Of a stretch of 64,000 bases of DNA, positions 10,947 through 22,307 are shown in pieces. The DNA lies in NCBI GenBank assembly GCA_036417435.1, contig CM070912.1, positions 21,254,055-21,318,054 of the forward strand, written 5' to 3'. Numbering within the stretch: position 1 is the stretch's first letter; the number at the start of each line of letters is the position of its first letter. A program made the translations under genes and the position numbers. The DNA comes from Inia geoffrensis (lineage: Eukaryota > Chordata > Mammalia > Artiodactyla > Iniidae). Under the pieces are notes generated by a model. That model worked only from the letters and a program-made list of their open reading frames with translations, searched no databases and was not told the DNA's origin.

Positions 10947-11225
10947 AAAAGAAAAAAAGTTCTTATTGAAGTATAGTTGATCTACAATGTTGTGTTAATT
11001 TCTGCAAAGTGACTCAGTTATACACACATACATATATGTATTCTTTTTCATATTATTTTCTATTATGGCTTATCACAGGATATTGAATATAGCTCCCTGT
11101 GCTATGCAATAGGACCTTGCTGCTTATCCATCCTATATATAATAGTTTGCATCTGCTAATCCCAAACTCCCAATCCTTCCCTCCCCCATCCTCTTCCCCC
11201 TTGGCAACCACAAGTCCGTTCTCTT
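10947..11225 (-). mobile_element. Cetartiodactyl L1 3' end, 5'-truncated
   Basis: It reads as the reversed L1 3' UTR: 'ttattgaagtatagttgatc', 'caatgttgtgttaatttctg', 'aaagtgactcagttatac', 'gaatatagctccctgtgcta' and 'caataggaccttgctg'. It is flanked by 'caatagctaactt' (10934-10946) and 'caatagcttactt' (11226-11238), a 13-base duplication with one difference. It sits at the end of the MIR that follows, within the old L1. Confidence 0.85.
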
Positions 11226-11238
11226 CAATAGCTTACTT

Positions 11239-11472
11239 TTATTGAGAGCCGCGTGGCAGGCATGGTTCTAAGTATTTTCATATCTATTATCTCATTTAAA
11301 TCTCACCACAATATCACTAGGTAGGTATTTGTATTAACCTTGTTATTCACATAAGGAAATTTGGTGCAGAGGAATAATCTGCCAAAGACCTAATGTACTA
11401 ACTGGTGAAGCCAGGGTGTAAACCCAAGGGTTTTGATTCTAGTTGTATGTGCTGTAACCTCCAGGCTATGAG
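11239..11472 (-). mobile_element. MIR SINE
   Basis: Reversed MIR words: 'ttattgagagccgcgtggca', 'ggttctaagtattttcatat', 'ctcatttaaatctcaccaca' and 'taaggaaatttggtgcagag'. The 'caatagcta' at 10934 probably represents its detached end, separated by the L1 insertion. Confidence 0.78.
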
Positions 11473-12186
11473 TCTCGTTAAAGTCAGGCAAGACAAAGAT
11501 GCCTGCTAACACAATTGATATTTAAGATTGTTCCATATTGTATAGACAGTTCAATTAAAGCTTTAATAAATGGAGAGATGGGAAATCATAATATTAGAAA
11601 GACATCCATACTTCTCAAATTAATCTATAAATCAAATGTAATACCAATCCAAATCCCAAGAGGATTTTAAAAATTGAATTTGACATTACAATTATAAAGT
11701 TTCTTTTGGATGAATAAATTAAAAATAAGAGCCAATGCATTGTGTCAGAAGGAAGAATCATGGGAAGGCAGCTACAGTGTCACACAATACATATTATAAA
11801 GCTGTAGTAATTAAAAAGGTGTGGTTCTGGCTCAGAAACAGGCAAATGGATTTATAGAACAGAATACAAAATCAGAAATAAACACAGCTACATAAAAAAC
11901 ACATGATAAAGGTAGTATTTCAAGTCAGTTGGGAAATTACACATTATTGGGACTTTGTTGGGACAATTAGGTGATTAAGCTGGGAAAAATGTAGTCAGAT
12001 TTCCTCATTTACATCTATACCAATATTAATTCAAAATGAATGAAACATTTCAATGTCAAAAAGAAAACAATGGAGTAAGAGATTAAAATATCAGTAAATA
12101 TATATATGTTCTTAAGAATTGGGAAGGCTTTATAACCATGATATCAAAGAAGAAAGAAAGAAAGAAGTTAAAAGCTAAAGTTTTGG

Positions 12187-12307
12187 GGAATTCCCTGGTG
12201 GTCCAGTGGTTAGGACTCAGGGCTCTCACTGCTGGGGCCCCAGGTTCGATCCCTGTTTGGGGAACTAATATCCCACAAGCTGCAAGGTGAGGCCAAAAAA
12301 AAAAAAG
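12187..12307 (+). mobile_element. Short CHR-family tRNA SINE
   Basis: It starts 'ggaattccctggtggtccag', has the B-box-like 'ggttcgatccctg', continues 'ggggaactaatatcccacaa' and ends 'gaggcc' plus A tail. At about 120 bases it is only the tRNA-related part. The flanks 'taaagttttgg' (12176-12186) and 'ttaagttttgg' (12309-12319) are the target-site duplication. Confidence 0.88.
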
Positions 12308-12649
12308 TTTAAGTTTTGGAAGACAAAAAAAGTAACCATAAGGGAAAATAAAATACAAAAAAAGCAAATGGTGTTTCAGATATGATAAAACAAATATTTA
12401 GTATCTTTACTAGAGTTTTTATAAATCAATAAGAAAGACACCCCAACAGAAAACTGAGGAAAAGACATAAACAATTCCTGAAAGAAGATATAAAACTGGC
12501 AAAATATTAAAATTCATTAGATATCAAAGAAATATAAATTCAATCCAAATAAGATAGCATTTTGACCTATCACAAAGTTATTATTTAGTGTTATCCATGG
12601 TGCATAGAAATATGCACTCTCATACAATGCTAGGTTTGCAAATAAGTTG

Positions 12650-12852
12650 AAAGTAGTAGATGCAAACTATTACATATAGAATGGATAATCAACAAGGTCC
12701 TACTGTATAGCACAGGGAACTGTATTCAATATCCTGGGATAAACCATAATGGAAAAGAATATAAAAAAGAATGTATATATGTGTATAACTGAGTCATTTT
12801 GCTGTACAGCAGAAATTAACACAACATTGTAAATCAACTACACTTCAAAAAA
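12650..12852 (+). mobile_element. Cetartiodactyl L1 3' end, 5'-truncated
   Basis: Sense L1 3' end: 'atggataatcaacaaggtcc', 'tactgtatagcacagggaac', 'ttttgctgtacagcagaaat' and 'aacacaacattgtaaatcaa'. Similar A-rich words ('aataagttgaaagt' and 'aataatttaaaggaagt') border it, suggesting a decayed duplication. It lies in the 3' part of the old L1. Confidence 0.85.
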
Positions 12853-13163
12853 TAATTTAAAGGAAGTTTCTTGTTAGAATTTAGCCTGTTGAAATGTTAA
12901 GATATTTGTATAAAGATGTGTTATAAGGGTGCTCAACACAGTATTCTTTATTTAAAGTGGTGAACTAACAGAAACAACCTAAATATGCACAATACTATAA
13001 TGATTGAATGATGGTATGTATATGCATTTTGAGAAATGCTAAGCTGTGATTATAAATAACTTTTTAGAAAATGTTTAAGGCATGGGAAAATGCTGGTATT
13101 AAACTGATAGGTTGAAAAAAAGAAGTTAGAAAAATACCATATTACACATGATAACTGGTCTTC

Positions 13164-13166
<3 letters not shown>

Positions 13167-13203
<37 letters not shown>
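13167..13203. repeat. (TG)n microsatellite
   Basis: An uninterrupted TG run of about 18 units, which is why a Cys-Val repeat open frame appears here. Likely length-variable. Confidence 0.98.
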
Positions 13204-13204
<1 letters not shown>

Positions 13205-13662
13205 TGGATTTCAAAAGTGAGGACATAGTTACCCCTGGATATTCTGGTCTCCTCTACTTCTCCCAACTATGTATAAAAATATACGACCTGCTGTTCTTGA
13301 TGACTTTTCCTGAAAGATGTGTAGATAGAACAGACTGTTCTTCATTTGATATTTATACAAAATCCTTCCCAGTTTTGCTCCCAAAGCATTTATAAATTCT
13401 AAATAGGAAACTTCGGTACAGAGATATGGTCCGTTTCAGCCAAACAACTTATAACCACAACTTCAAAGAAAAAAATGAGGTGTACACGTATAGTTATATT
13501 GGATGCTACGTAAGAGCATGGTAGAGTGGGCCTCTGGGAAGGGAAACCAGGAAACTAATGGCTGGGAGGAAACTCCATTTTCATTACACATCCTTTGTGT
13601 ATCCTTTGGCTTTTTTGTCAAGTGCATTTTTTCTTCTAATGAAGAATGAACAAGGGGAAAAC
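13204..13662. other. Single-copy stretch, nothing recognised
   Basis: No repeat or exon identified. Open frames of about 70 codons have no motif. Confidence 0.4.
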
Positions 13663-13664
13663 AT

Positions 13665-13895
13665 ACAGGCATTGGAGCCAGACACGTCTAAGTTTGAATC
13701 TCTGTTTTGCCACTTATTTGTGTACAACCTTGGGCAAGCAACTGTCCTCTCTCTGAGTCTCAGTATCCCCGATAAAGGGTAGAAAATAAACCTTACTCTG
13801 CAGGATTGTGGAAAGGATTGGAGGTGATGCATGGAAATTTCCCCATGTGTTGGCTGGTGCATAGTAGGCGCTTGTTAGCTGTGGCTATTATGATT
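13665..13895 (+). mobile_element. MIR SINE
   Basis: A well-preserved MIR: 'cattggagccagacacgtct', 'tttgccacttatttg', 'ccttgggcaagcaact', 'gagtctcagtatcccc', 'gcatagtaggcgcttgttag'. Confidence 0.85.
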
Positions 13896-14345
13896 AATCT
13901 TGTACCTGCCTGAGACTGTAGGCAGAGCTGAAGCAGAATGTAATTATCCATATGTTGGAACAAAGCCAGGATACCTGAACCTTGCAAAACATGCTGTTGA
14001 ATGTTCAATCAAGATATGTAAGTACACACAGCCACAGAACATACCCAGGGCTTTCCCCCAGGGTTCAAGAAGTAAAATGCATTTTACCACGGTACATCTG
14101 CTCGTTTTTTAAAATTCCACAACTAATTAACCAGAATCCTCATCAGCCATCTCCATGTGGATTAACTAAACATGTCAGCAAACCCTGGCCCTTTTCTGTT
14201 AAACACAGGCAATTTCTTCACCCCACCAGTGGTTCCAGCAAGATGCTGACTGCAGGGAGAGTTGAACTGCAAAGTCTAACCTTCATTTAACCCACTGTAA
14301 GGCATTTCTCATGCAGTAGGTCAGTTTGATAGCTCCTCAACATTA
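13896..14345. other. Single-copy stretch, nothing recognised
   Basis: No repeat found. The composition is moderately AT-rich and contains no intact gene-like frame. Confidence 0.4.
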
Positions 14346-14347
14346 GG

Positions 14348-14612
14348 AATGCACAATATCTTAGTGGTTAAACCTACCGTCCCTGGAGTTGGTCTGACAT
14401 GGCTTTTAATTCTGCTTGATCACCTCTTAACTGACAAATCATGGGTAAGTTATTTAACCTCTCTCTGTAAACCTCAGTTTTTTCCATCTGTTAAATGGGG
14501 CCAATTATGGTGCCTACCTCATAGGATTCTTGTAATAATTAAGGGTGAAGATGGATGAGCATTAAAGGTATTTTGCACAATGTCTGGTGCTAAAAAGGCC
14601 TCAAAAAATGAT
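14348..14612 (+). mobile_element. MIR SINE
   Basis: MIR words in sense order: 'tcttagtggttaaacctacc', 'atgggtaagttatttaacct', 'cctcagttttttccatctgt', 'taaatggggccaatt' and 'tacctcataggattcttg'. It is nearly complete, including the 5' tRNA-related part. Confidence 0.85.
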
Positions 14613-15249
14613 AACAAAACAAAGAAATATGTGCTTTTGCATTAGAAGATTCCAGGGAAGGATCATGTCCTCATGCAGGCAATGGGGAAGTCACCTACTG
14701 CAGAAAGATGTATGTAGCTGAGCTCTCTTTAAGGAGCCCTGTAATGACCAAAAAAGCAGTCATAAAGAACATGCACATTGTCCCCTGTGTTAAGTTTATA
14801 AATAATTTGCTTATTAAAAATCCTAAAAAGGAAAATGTGAGGAAAACAGTTTAAAAGTATGATTGCATCATTGTCAAAAACATTTCATTGGTTTTCAAAG
14901 AAAAAAAAAAAAAAAGCAATGCTCCTTTAAGAAGAAAATCCTTTCAGAAAACCCCAAAGTCTGGTTATTACTGTGATTATCTAATTGCACCTCTCATATG
15001 TCAATATTTTTCAAGGGGTGGGATGTCATGTAAATGTAACTAATTATTATTTAATTCCAACCACTTATGTGAGAAGTAATTTTCTGATTAGCAAGGCGGT
15101 CAAAGGGGAGATGTCAGAATTTTTTTTTCTCTTTCTGATTGTACAAGATTGTTGTGGAAGAGATGCGGATTTGTCCTTATTATATCAAGAATCTTGACAT
15201 GGAAGAAGGTAGTCACCATTTAAATGCTATATCTTGAATCAAACCTAAG
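14613..15249. other. AT-rich single-copy stretch
   Basis: No recognisable repeat apart from a 15-17 base A run near 14905. It contains homeodomain-like words such as 'aactaattattatttaa' near 15038 and 'ctgattagcaag' near 15085, discussed as a possible regulatory stretch. No exon is supported. Confidence 0.4.
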
Positions 15250-15261
15250 AATAGCCATTGT
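15250..15261. repeat. L1 target-site duplication, left copy
   Basis: 'aatagccattgt', identical to 21071-21082. It fixes the left end of the large L1. Confidence 0.93.
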
Positions 15262-15890
15262 GGCGGTCCTACCCCCTGTGCCCAGAATGGAGCCTGTGTT
15301 TCCACAGAGCTGGAACTCATGGCTCAAGGTCTCTTCCCTCCACCATCACTGAACTGTCCTGGAGCCCAAGGGGAGGGCGGCCTCACTGAGGCTGCCGGCT
15401 CTGGATGGGTCTCAGCGGCTGAAGCTGCAACAGTCCTGGGGACCATGGGCCAGCCGTGTGGATGACAGGCTCTTGGTGCTCCAGCCAGGCATCAGGGTTG
15501 TGCCTCTGATGTGGGAGAGCCAAGTTCAGGACACTTATCCACAAGAGACCTCCCAGCTCCACGTAATATCAAATGGCGAAAATCTCCCAGAGATCTCCAT
15601 CTCAATGCCAAGACCCAACTCCACTCAATGACCAACAAGCTACAGTGCTGGACACCCTATGCCAAACAACTAGTAAGACAGGAACACAACCCCACCCATT
15701 AACAGAGAGACTGCCTAAAATCATAAAAAGGCCACAGACACCCCAAAACACACCACCAGACGAGGACCTGGCCATCAGAAAGACAAGATCCAGCCTCATC
15801 CACCAGAACACAGGCACTAGTCCCCTCCACCAGGAAGTCTACACAACCCACTAAACCAACCTTAGCCACTGGGGACAGACACCAAAAACA
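15262..15890 (+). promoter_or_regulatory. L1 5' UTR (remnant of internal promoter)
   Basis: The first 250 bases are GC-rich, with 'ggggagggcggcctcactga' and 'ggctgccggctctgg', as in L1 5' UTRs that hold an internal Pol II promoter. The sequence then becomes A-rich toward ORF1. Promoter activity is inferred from position only. Confidence 0.6.
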
Positions 15891-16848
15891 ATGGGAACTA
15901 TGAACATGCAGCCTGCAAAAAGGAGACCACATACACAGAAAGTTAAGCAAAATGAGAAGACAGGGAAACACACACAACAGATGAAGGAGCAAGAAAAAAA
16001 CCGACCAGACATAACAAATGAAGAGGAAATAGACAGTCTACCTGAAAAAGAATTCAGAATAATGATAGTAAAGATGATCCAAAATCTTGGAAACAGAATA
16101 GAGAAAATACAAGAAACATTTAACAAGGACCTAGAAGAAATAAAGAGCAAATAAACAGTGATGAACAACACAATAAATGAAATTAAAAATCCTCTAGAAG
16201 GAATCAATAGCAGAATAACTGAGGCAGAAGAACGGATAAATGACCTGGAAGATAAAATAGTGGAAAAAACTACTGCAGAGCAGAATAAAGAGAAAAGAAT
16301 GAAAAGAATTGAGAACAGTCTCAGACACCTCAGGAACAACATTAAATGCACCAACATTCGAATTATAGGGGTCCCAGAAAAAGAAGATAAAAAGAACGAC
16401 TGAGAAAATATTTGAAGAGATTATAGTTGAAAACTTCCTTAATATGGGAAAGGAAATAGTCAATCAAGTCCAGGAAGCACGGAGAGTCCCATACAGGATA
16501 AATCCAAGGAGAAACACACCAAGACATAACACATATTAATCAAACTATCAAAAATTAAATACAAAGAAAAAAAATAAAAGCAGCAAGGGAAAAACAACAA
16601 ATAACACACAAGGGAATCCCCATAAGGTTAACAGCTGATTTTTCAGCAGAAACTCGCAAGCCAGGAGGTAGTGGCAGGACATATTTAAAGTGATGAAGGA
16701 GAAAAACCTACAAGCAAGATTACTCTATCCAGCAAGGATCTCATTCAGATTTGACGGAGAAATTAAAACCTTTACGGACAAGCAAAAGCTAAGAGAATTC
16801 AGCACCACCAAACCAGCTTTACAACAAATGCTAAAGGAACTTCTCTAA
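15891..16848 (+). pseudogene. L1 ORF1 (RNA-binding chaperone), broken
   Basis: ORF1p is the trimeric RNA-binding protein of the L1 particle. From the ATG at 15891 the frame runs 87 codons to a TAA at 16152, where the frame before and after is collinear, so a Gln codon has probably become a stop. It then continues through a heptad-rich coiled coil ('INSRITEAEERINDLEDKI') into the start of the RNA-recognition domain ('NIRIIGVPEKE') and is lost at a frameshift near 16400. Further frame damage occurs near 16650. The C-terminal domain is readable at 16715-16845 ('ARISFRFDGEIKTFTDKQKL'), with the stop at 16846. Confidence 0.88.
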
Positions 16849-16906
16849 GTGGGAAACACAAGAGAGGGAAAAGACCTACAATAACAAACTCAAATCAGTT
16901 AAGAAA

Positions 16907-19900
16907 ATGGTAATAGGAGCATACATATCAATGACTACATTAAAGGTAAATGGATTAAATGCTCCAAACAAAAAACATAGATTGGCTGAATGGATACAAA
17001 AACAAGACCCATATGTATGCTGTCTACAAGAGACCCACTTCAGACCTAGAGACACAACAGACTGAAAGTAAAGGGATGGAAAAAGATATTCCATGCAAAT
17101 GGAAATCAAAAGAAAGCTGGAGTAGCAATTCTCATATTAGACAAAATAGACTTTAAAATAAAGACTATTACAAGACACAAAGAAGGACACTACATAATGA
17201 TTAAGGGAGCAATCCAAGAAGATATAACAATTGTAAATATTTATGCACCCTACATAGGAGCACCTCAATACATAAGACAAATGCTAAGAGCCATAAATGG
17301 GGAAATCGACAATAACACAATCATAGTAGGGGACTTTAACACCCCACTTTCAACAATGGACAGATCATCCAAAATGATAATATATAAGGAAACACAAGCT
17401 TTAAATGATACATTAAACAAGATGGACTTAATTGATATTTATAGGACATTCCATCCAAAAACAATGCAAAACAATTTCTTCTCAAGTGCTAATGGAACAT
17501 TCTCCAGGATAGATCATATCTTGGGTCACAAATCAAGCCTCGGTAAATTTAAGAAAATTGAAATCATATCAAGTATCTTTTCCTACCACAACGCTATGAG
17601 ACTAGATATCAATTACAAGAAAAAAAATCTGTAAAAAATAAAAACACATGGAGGCTAAACAATACACTACTTAATAACCAAGAGATCACTGAAGGGATCA
17701 AAGAGGAAATCAAAAAATACCTAGAAACAAATGACAATGAAAACACGACGACCCAAAACCTATGGGATGCAGCAGAAGCAGTTCTAAAAGGGAAGCTTAT
17801 AGCAATACAATCGTACCTCAAGAAACAAGAAACATCTCAAATAAACAACCTAACCTTACACCTAAAGCAATTAGAGAAAGAAGAACAAAAAGACTCCAAA
17901 GTTAGCAGAAGGAAAGAAATTGTAAAGATCAGATCAGAAAGAAATGAAAAAAAATGAAGGAAACAATAGCAAAGATCAATAAAACTAAAAGCTTGTCCTT
18001 TGAGAAGATAAACAAAATTGATAAACCATTAGCCAGAGTCATCAAGAAACAAAGAGAGAAAACTCAAATCAATAGAATTAGAAATGAAAAAGGAGAAGTA
18101 AAAACTGACACTGCAGAAATACAAAGGATCATGAGAGATTACTACAAGCAACTATATGCCAATAAAATGGACAATTTGGAAGAAATGGACAAATTCTTAG
18201 CAAAGCACAACTTTCCAAGACTGAACCAGAAAGAAATAGAAAATATAAACAGACCAATCACAAGCACTGAAATTGAGACTGTGATTAAAAATCTTACAAC
18301 AAACAAAAGCCCAGGACCAGATGGCTTCATAGGCAAATTTTATCAAACATTTAGAGAAGAGCTAACACCAATCCTTCTCAAACTCTTCCAAAATATAGCA
18401 GAGGGAGGAACACTCCCAAACTCATTCTACGAGGCCACCAACAGCCCGATACCAAAACCAGACAAAGATGTCACAAAGAAAGAAAACTACAGGCCAATAT
18501 CACCGATGAACAAAGATGCAAAAATCCTCAACAAAATACAAGCAAACATTAAAAGGATCATACACCATTATCAAGTGCGGTTTATCCCAGGAATGCAAGA
18601 ATTCTTCAATATACGCAAATCAATCAATGTGATATACCATATTAACAAATTGAAGGAGAAAAACCATATGATCATCTCAATAGATGCAGAGAAAGCTTTT
18701 GACAAAATTCAACACCCATTTATGATAAAAACCCTCCAGAAAGTAGTAGGCATAGAAGGAACTTTCATCAACATAATAAAGGTCATATATGACAAACGCA
18801 CAGCCAACATCATCCTCAATGGTGAAAAACTGAAACTATTTCCACTAAGATCAGGAACAAGACAAGGTTGCCCACTCTCACCACTATTATTCAGCACAGT
18901 TTTGGAAGTTTTAGCCACAGCCATCAGAGAAGAAAAAGAAATAAATGGAATCCAAACAGGAAAAGAAGAAGTAAAGCTGCCACTGTTTGCAGATGACATG
19001 ATACTATACATAGAGAATCCTAAAGATGCTACCAGAAGACTACTAGAGCTAATCAATGAATCTGGTAAAGTAGCAGGATACAAAAGTAATGCACAGAAAT
19101 CTCTTGCATTCCTATACACTAATGATGAAAAATCTGAAAGTGAAATTAAGAAAACACTCCCATTTACCATTGTAACAAAAAGAATAAAATATCTAGGAAT
19201 AAACCTACCTAAGGAGACAAAAGACCTGTATGCAGGAAACTATAAGACACTGATGAAAGAAATTAAAGATGATACAAACAGATGGAGAGATATACCATGT
19301 TCTTGGATTGGAAGAATCAACATTGTGAAAATGACTATACTACCCAAAGCAATCTACAGATTCAATGCAATCCCTATCAAACTCCCACTGGCATTTTTCA
19401 CAGAACTAGAACAAAAAATTTCACAATTTGTATGGAAATGCAAAAGACCCCGAGTAGCCAAAGCAATCCTGAGAAAGAAAAACGGAGCTGGAGGAATCAG
19501 GCTCCCTGACTTCAGACTATACTACAAAGCTACAGTAATAAGACCGTATGGTACTGGCACAAAAACAGAAATATAGATCAATGGAACAGGATTAAAAGCC
19601 CAGAGGTAAACCCACGCACCTATGGTCACCTTATCTTTGATAAAGGAGGCAAGAATATACAATGGAGAAAAGACAACCTCTTCAATAAGTGGTGCTGAGA
19701 AAACTGGACAGCTACATGTAAAAGAATGAAATTAGAACACTCCCTAACACCATACACAAAAGTAACATCAAAATGGATTAAAGACCTAAATGTAAGGCCA
19801 GACACCATCAAACTCTTAGAGGAAAACATAGGCAGAACACTCTATGACATAAATCTCAGCAAGATCCTTTTTAACCCACCTCCTAGAGAAATGGAAATAA

Positions 19901-20694
19901 AAATAAACAAATGGGACCTAATGAAACTTAAAAGCTTTTGCACACCAAAGGAAACCATAAACAAGACTAAAAGAGAACCCTCAGAATAGGAGAAAATATT
20001 TGCAAATGAAGCAACTGACAAAGGATCAATCTCTAAAATTTACAAGCAGCTCAACATCAAAAAAATAAACAACCCAATCGAAAAATGGGCAGAAGACCTA
20101 AACAGACATTTCTCCAAAGAAGATATATAGATTGCCAAGAAACACATGAAAGAATGCTCAACAGCATTAATCATTAGAGAAATGCAAATCAAAGCTGCAA
20201 TGAGATATCATCTCACACCTGTCAGAATGGCCGTCATCAAAAAACCTACAAACAATAAATGCTGGAGAGGGTGTGGAGAAAAGGGAACCCTCCTGCACTG
20301 TTGGTGGGAATGTAAATTGATACAGCCACTATGGAGAACAGTGTGGAGGTTCCTTAAAAATCTAAAATTAGAACTACCATACAACCCAGCAGTCCCACTA
20401 CTGGGCATATATCCTGAGAAAACCATAATTCAAATAGAGTCATGTACTGCAATGTTCATTGCAGCTCTATTTACAATAGCCAGGACATGGAAGCAACCTA
20501 AGTGTCCACTGACAGATGAATGGATAAAGAAGATGTAGCACATATATACAATGGAATATTACTCAGCCATAAAAAGAAACGAAATTGAGTTATTTGTAGT
20601 GAGGTGGATGGACCTAGAGTCTGTCATACAGAGTGAAGTAAGTCAGAAAGAGAAAATTAACTACTGTATGCTAACACATATATATGGAATCTAA
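16907..20694 (+). pseudogene. L1 ORF2 (endonuclease and reverse transcriptase), broken
   Basis: The frame opens at 16907 with an endonuclease start that keeps the 'NGLN' and 'QETHF' motifs, then loses frame near 17054 through an apparent 1-base loss. Positions 17197-17634 keep 'VGDFNTPL' and 'RIDHILG', but the catalytic SDH motif reads SYH ('FSYHNAMR'). After another shift near 17634, a 540-codon frame (17954-19576) covers the reverse transcriptase, with 'KSPGPDGF', '[11 protein letters not shown]' and the catalytic 'FADD'; about five residues upstream of 'IIHHYQV' are missing. It ends at a frameshift near 19540. Stops then follow at 19696, 19987, 20128 and 20536. The C-terminal Cys motif ('[18 protein letters not shown]') is intact. 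Confidence 0.9.
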
Positions 20695-21070
20695 GAAAGA
20701 AAAAAAAGAGGTCATGAAGAACCTAGGGGCAGGACAGGAATAAAGACACAGACCTACTAGAGAATGGACTTGAGGATACAGGGAGGGGGAAGGGTAAGTT
20801 GGGACAAAGTGAGAGGGTGGCATGGACATATATACACTACCAAATGTAAAATAGATAGCTGGTGGGAAGCAGCCGCATAGCACAGGGAGCTCAGCTCAGT
20901 GCTTTGTGACCACCTAGAGGGGTGGGATAGGGAGGGTGGGAGGGAGGGAGATGCAAGAGGAAAGAGATACGGGAACACATGTATATGTATAACTGATTCA
21001 CTTTGTTATAAAGCAGAAACCAATACACCATTGCAAAGCAATTATACTCCAATAAAGATGTTAAAAAAAA
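20695..21070 (+). other. L1 3' UTR and A tail
   Basis: After the ORF2 end come a G-rich tract ('gggagggtgggagggaggga' near 20930), 'tataactgattcactttg', 'caattatactccaataaaga' with a poly-A signal-like AATAAA, and a 10-A tail. The G-rich tract is a usual L1 3' UTR feature. Confidence 0.85.
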
Positions 21071-21082
21071 AATAGCCATTGT
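21071..21082. repeat. L1 target-site duplication, right copy
   Basis: Exact match to 15250-15261. Confidence 0.93.
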
Positions 21083-21264
21083 TCCAAAGGCAGCTCTTTA
21101 GTCTGTTTTATTTTTATTTTTAAAGAAATATTTTTGTCAGAAGTCAATTATATCCCAGAAAAATGTTATAGGTAATACCCCAAATCTCAGGTCTTATCCC
21201 ACCTCCTAGTTGTGGTGAAAACCTGCTGAATGTGTCAAGCATGACTCCACAAGGAAATGATTTC

Positions 21265-21405
21265 AGTGCAGTGAAAGCTCCGGCCTGAGTTCCGATCCAG
21301 TCTCCACCACTTACATTGAACAAGTCACTTCAACTCTGAGTCACTTTCTACACATATGAAAGGGAGAAAGTGATACATTTCTACAATGGAGAATTTCAAC
21401 TATAA
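21265..21405 (+). mobile_element. MIR SINE, left part (split)
   Basis: Weak MIR in sense order: 'cagtctccaccacttac', 'aacaagtcacttcaactctg', 'agtcactttctacacatatg'. It appears to resume at about 21923 ('ctctcacagagttcctgtga', 'gggctaaag') beyond the LTR at 21412, so the LTR probably inserted into it. Confidence 0.55.
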
Positions 21406-21411
21406 CACTAA

Positions 21412-21921
21412 TGTTAAGCGTCAACTTGCCTGGGCTAAGAGATGCCCAGAGAGCTGGTAAAACATGGTTTCTTGATGTGTCTGGGAGCTTGTTTCTGGAG
21501 GAGATTAGCATTCGAATCAGTGGACTCAGCAGAGAGAGTGGCCCTCTCTTTACTCCCAGCGTACAAGGGCATCATCCCATCCACTGAGGGCCCGGCTGGA
21601 ACGAAAAGGCGACGAAGGGCGAATTCAGTCTCCTCCGGAGCTGGACGCCCATCTCTTCCTGACTTTGGACTTCAAGGCTTCTGGCTCTCAGACCTTCGGC
21701 CTCAGGCTGGGATTTACACCATCGGCTCCCCTGGTTCTTAGGCCTTCAGACTTGGACTGAATTCCACCACCTCTTCTGTCCTCCAGCTTTGCAGACAGCA
21801 GATGGTGGGACTTCTCAAGCTCTGTAACCACGTGAGACAATTCCTATAATAAATCTCCTTTTATATATAATCTATATATGTCTTATTGGTTCTGTTCCTC
21901 TGGAGAACCCTGGCTGATACA
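21412..21921 (+). mobile_element. Solo LTR, ERVL/MLT2-like
   Basis: It begins 'tgttaagcgtcaacttgcct' and ends 'ggttctgttcctctggagaa' then 'ccctggctgatacag', the termini of a group of old mammalian LTRs. Inside it has 'gtgagacaattcctataata' and 'aataaatctcc', an AATAAA-type polyadenylation signal. There is no internal retroviral sequence, and the exact family is not assigned. Confidence 0.7.
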
Positions 21922-21999
21922 GTCTCTCACAGAGTTCCTGTGAGGGCTAAAGAAAGCGTGTATAACGTGGTAGCACACTTCGCCGCACGTGATCGGTGG

Positions 22000-22307
22000 A
22001 AGGATGTGAGGGAGCAAGGTCACCGGCTGCAGGGCTGGGAAGAGCGAGCTGAAGACTGAACACAGAATGAAAGGTCTGAGGTGGCCACTGAGGGATGGAG
22101 AGAGGGGGCCTCAAGGCTCACACACAAATCACTCCGAAGTGCTCGGGGTTCTGATGAAGTACAGGATCCATAATTCAACAGTAGCATCAAGGCCATAGTA
22201 ACATCTTTCAAATGTGAGGTGTAATCCAGCGAAGGAGAGTGGAGCAAATGTCTCCTTGGTTTCTCGAATTTGTTTTTTTGATTTTGCTTTTTTAAAAAAA
22301 ATCTGTG
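22000..22307. other. Single-copy stretch, nothing recognised
   Basis: No repeat or exon identified up to the SINE at 22308. A 182-codon minus-strand frame covering 22020-22568 runs through the SINE and is not a gene. Confidence 0.4.

Larger units (their letters stand above)
8280..13145 (+). mobile_element. Old L1 (L1M group), decayed, multiply interrupted
   Basis: Collinear pieces of one old sense-strand L1 span this interval. ORF1-like, A-rich sequence lies near 8290-9100. Endonuclease-region words such as 'gataaagggcccagttcatg' occur near 10040. Reverse-transcriptase words such as 'ctgattctgaaaaggcac' occur near 10780. Downstream ORF2 lies at 11475-12185 ('aaggtgtggttctggctc', 'gggactttgttgggac'). 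The 3' part near 12960-13060 carries 'aacaacctaaatatgcac'. No frame stays open. Later insertions sit inside at 9779-9984, 10947-11225, 11239-11472, 12187-12307 and about 12650-12855. The 10.1-10.7 kb part is not clearly L1. Confidence 0.65.
15262..21070 (+). mobile_element. Nearly full-length L1, inactive
   Basis: A 5.8 kb L1 with about 630 bases of 5' UTR, ORF1, a roughly 60-base spacer, ORF2, 3' UTR and an A tail. It is bounded by the exact 12-base duplication 'aatagccattgt' (15250-15261 and 21071-21082), so the whole unit inserted in one event. Its 3' UTR is the same type as the truncated copy at 51092-51983. Both reading frames contain stops and frameshifts, so it cannot mobilise itself. 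Its 5' end may be slightly truncated, because I cannot tell where the family's 5' UTR begins. Confidence 0.95.

Noticed and set aside
17954..19576. 540-codon open frame as a functional protein-coding gene
   Set aside because: It is the reverse-transcriptase part of an L1 whose flanking ORF2 sequence is broken on both sides. Survival of one long frame is expected in an A-rich L1 of moderate age.
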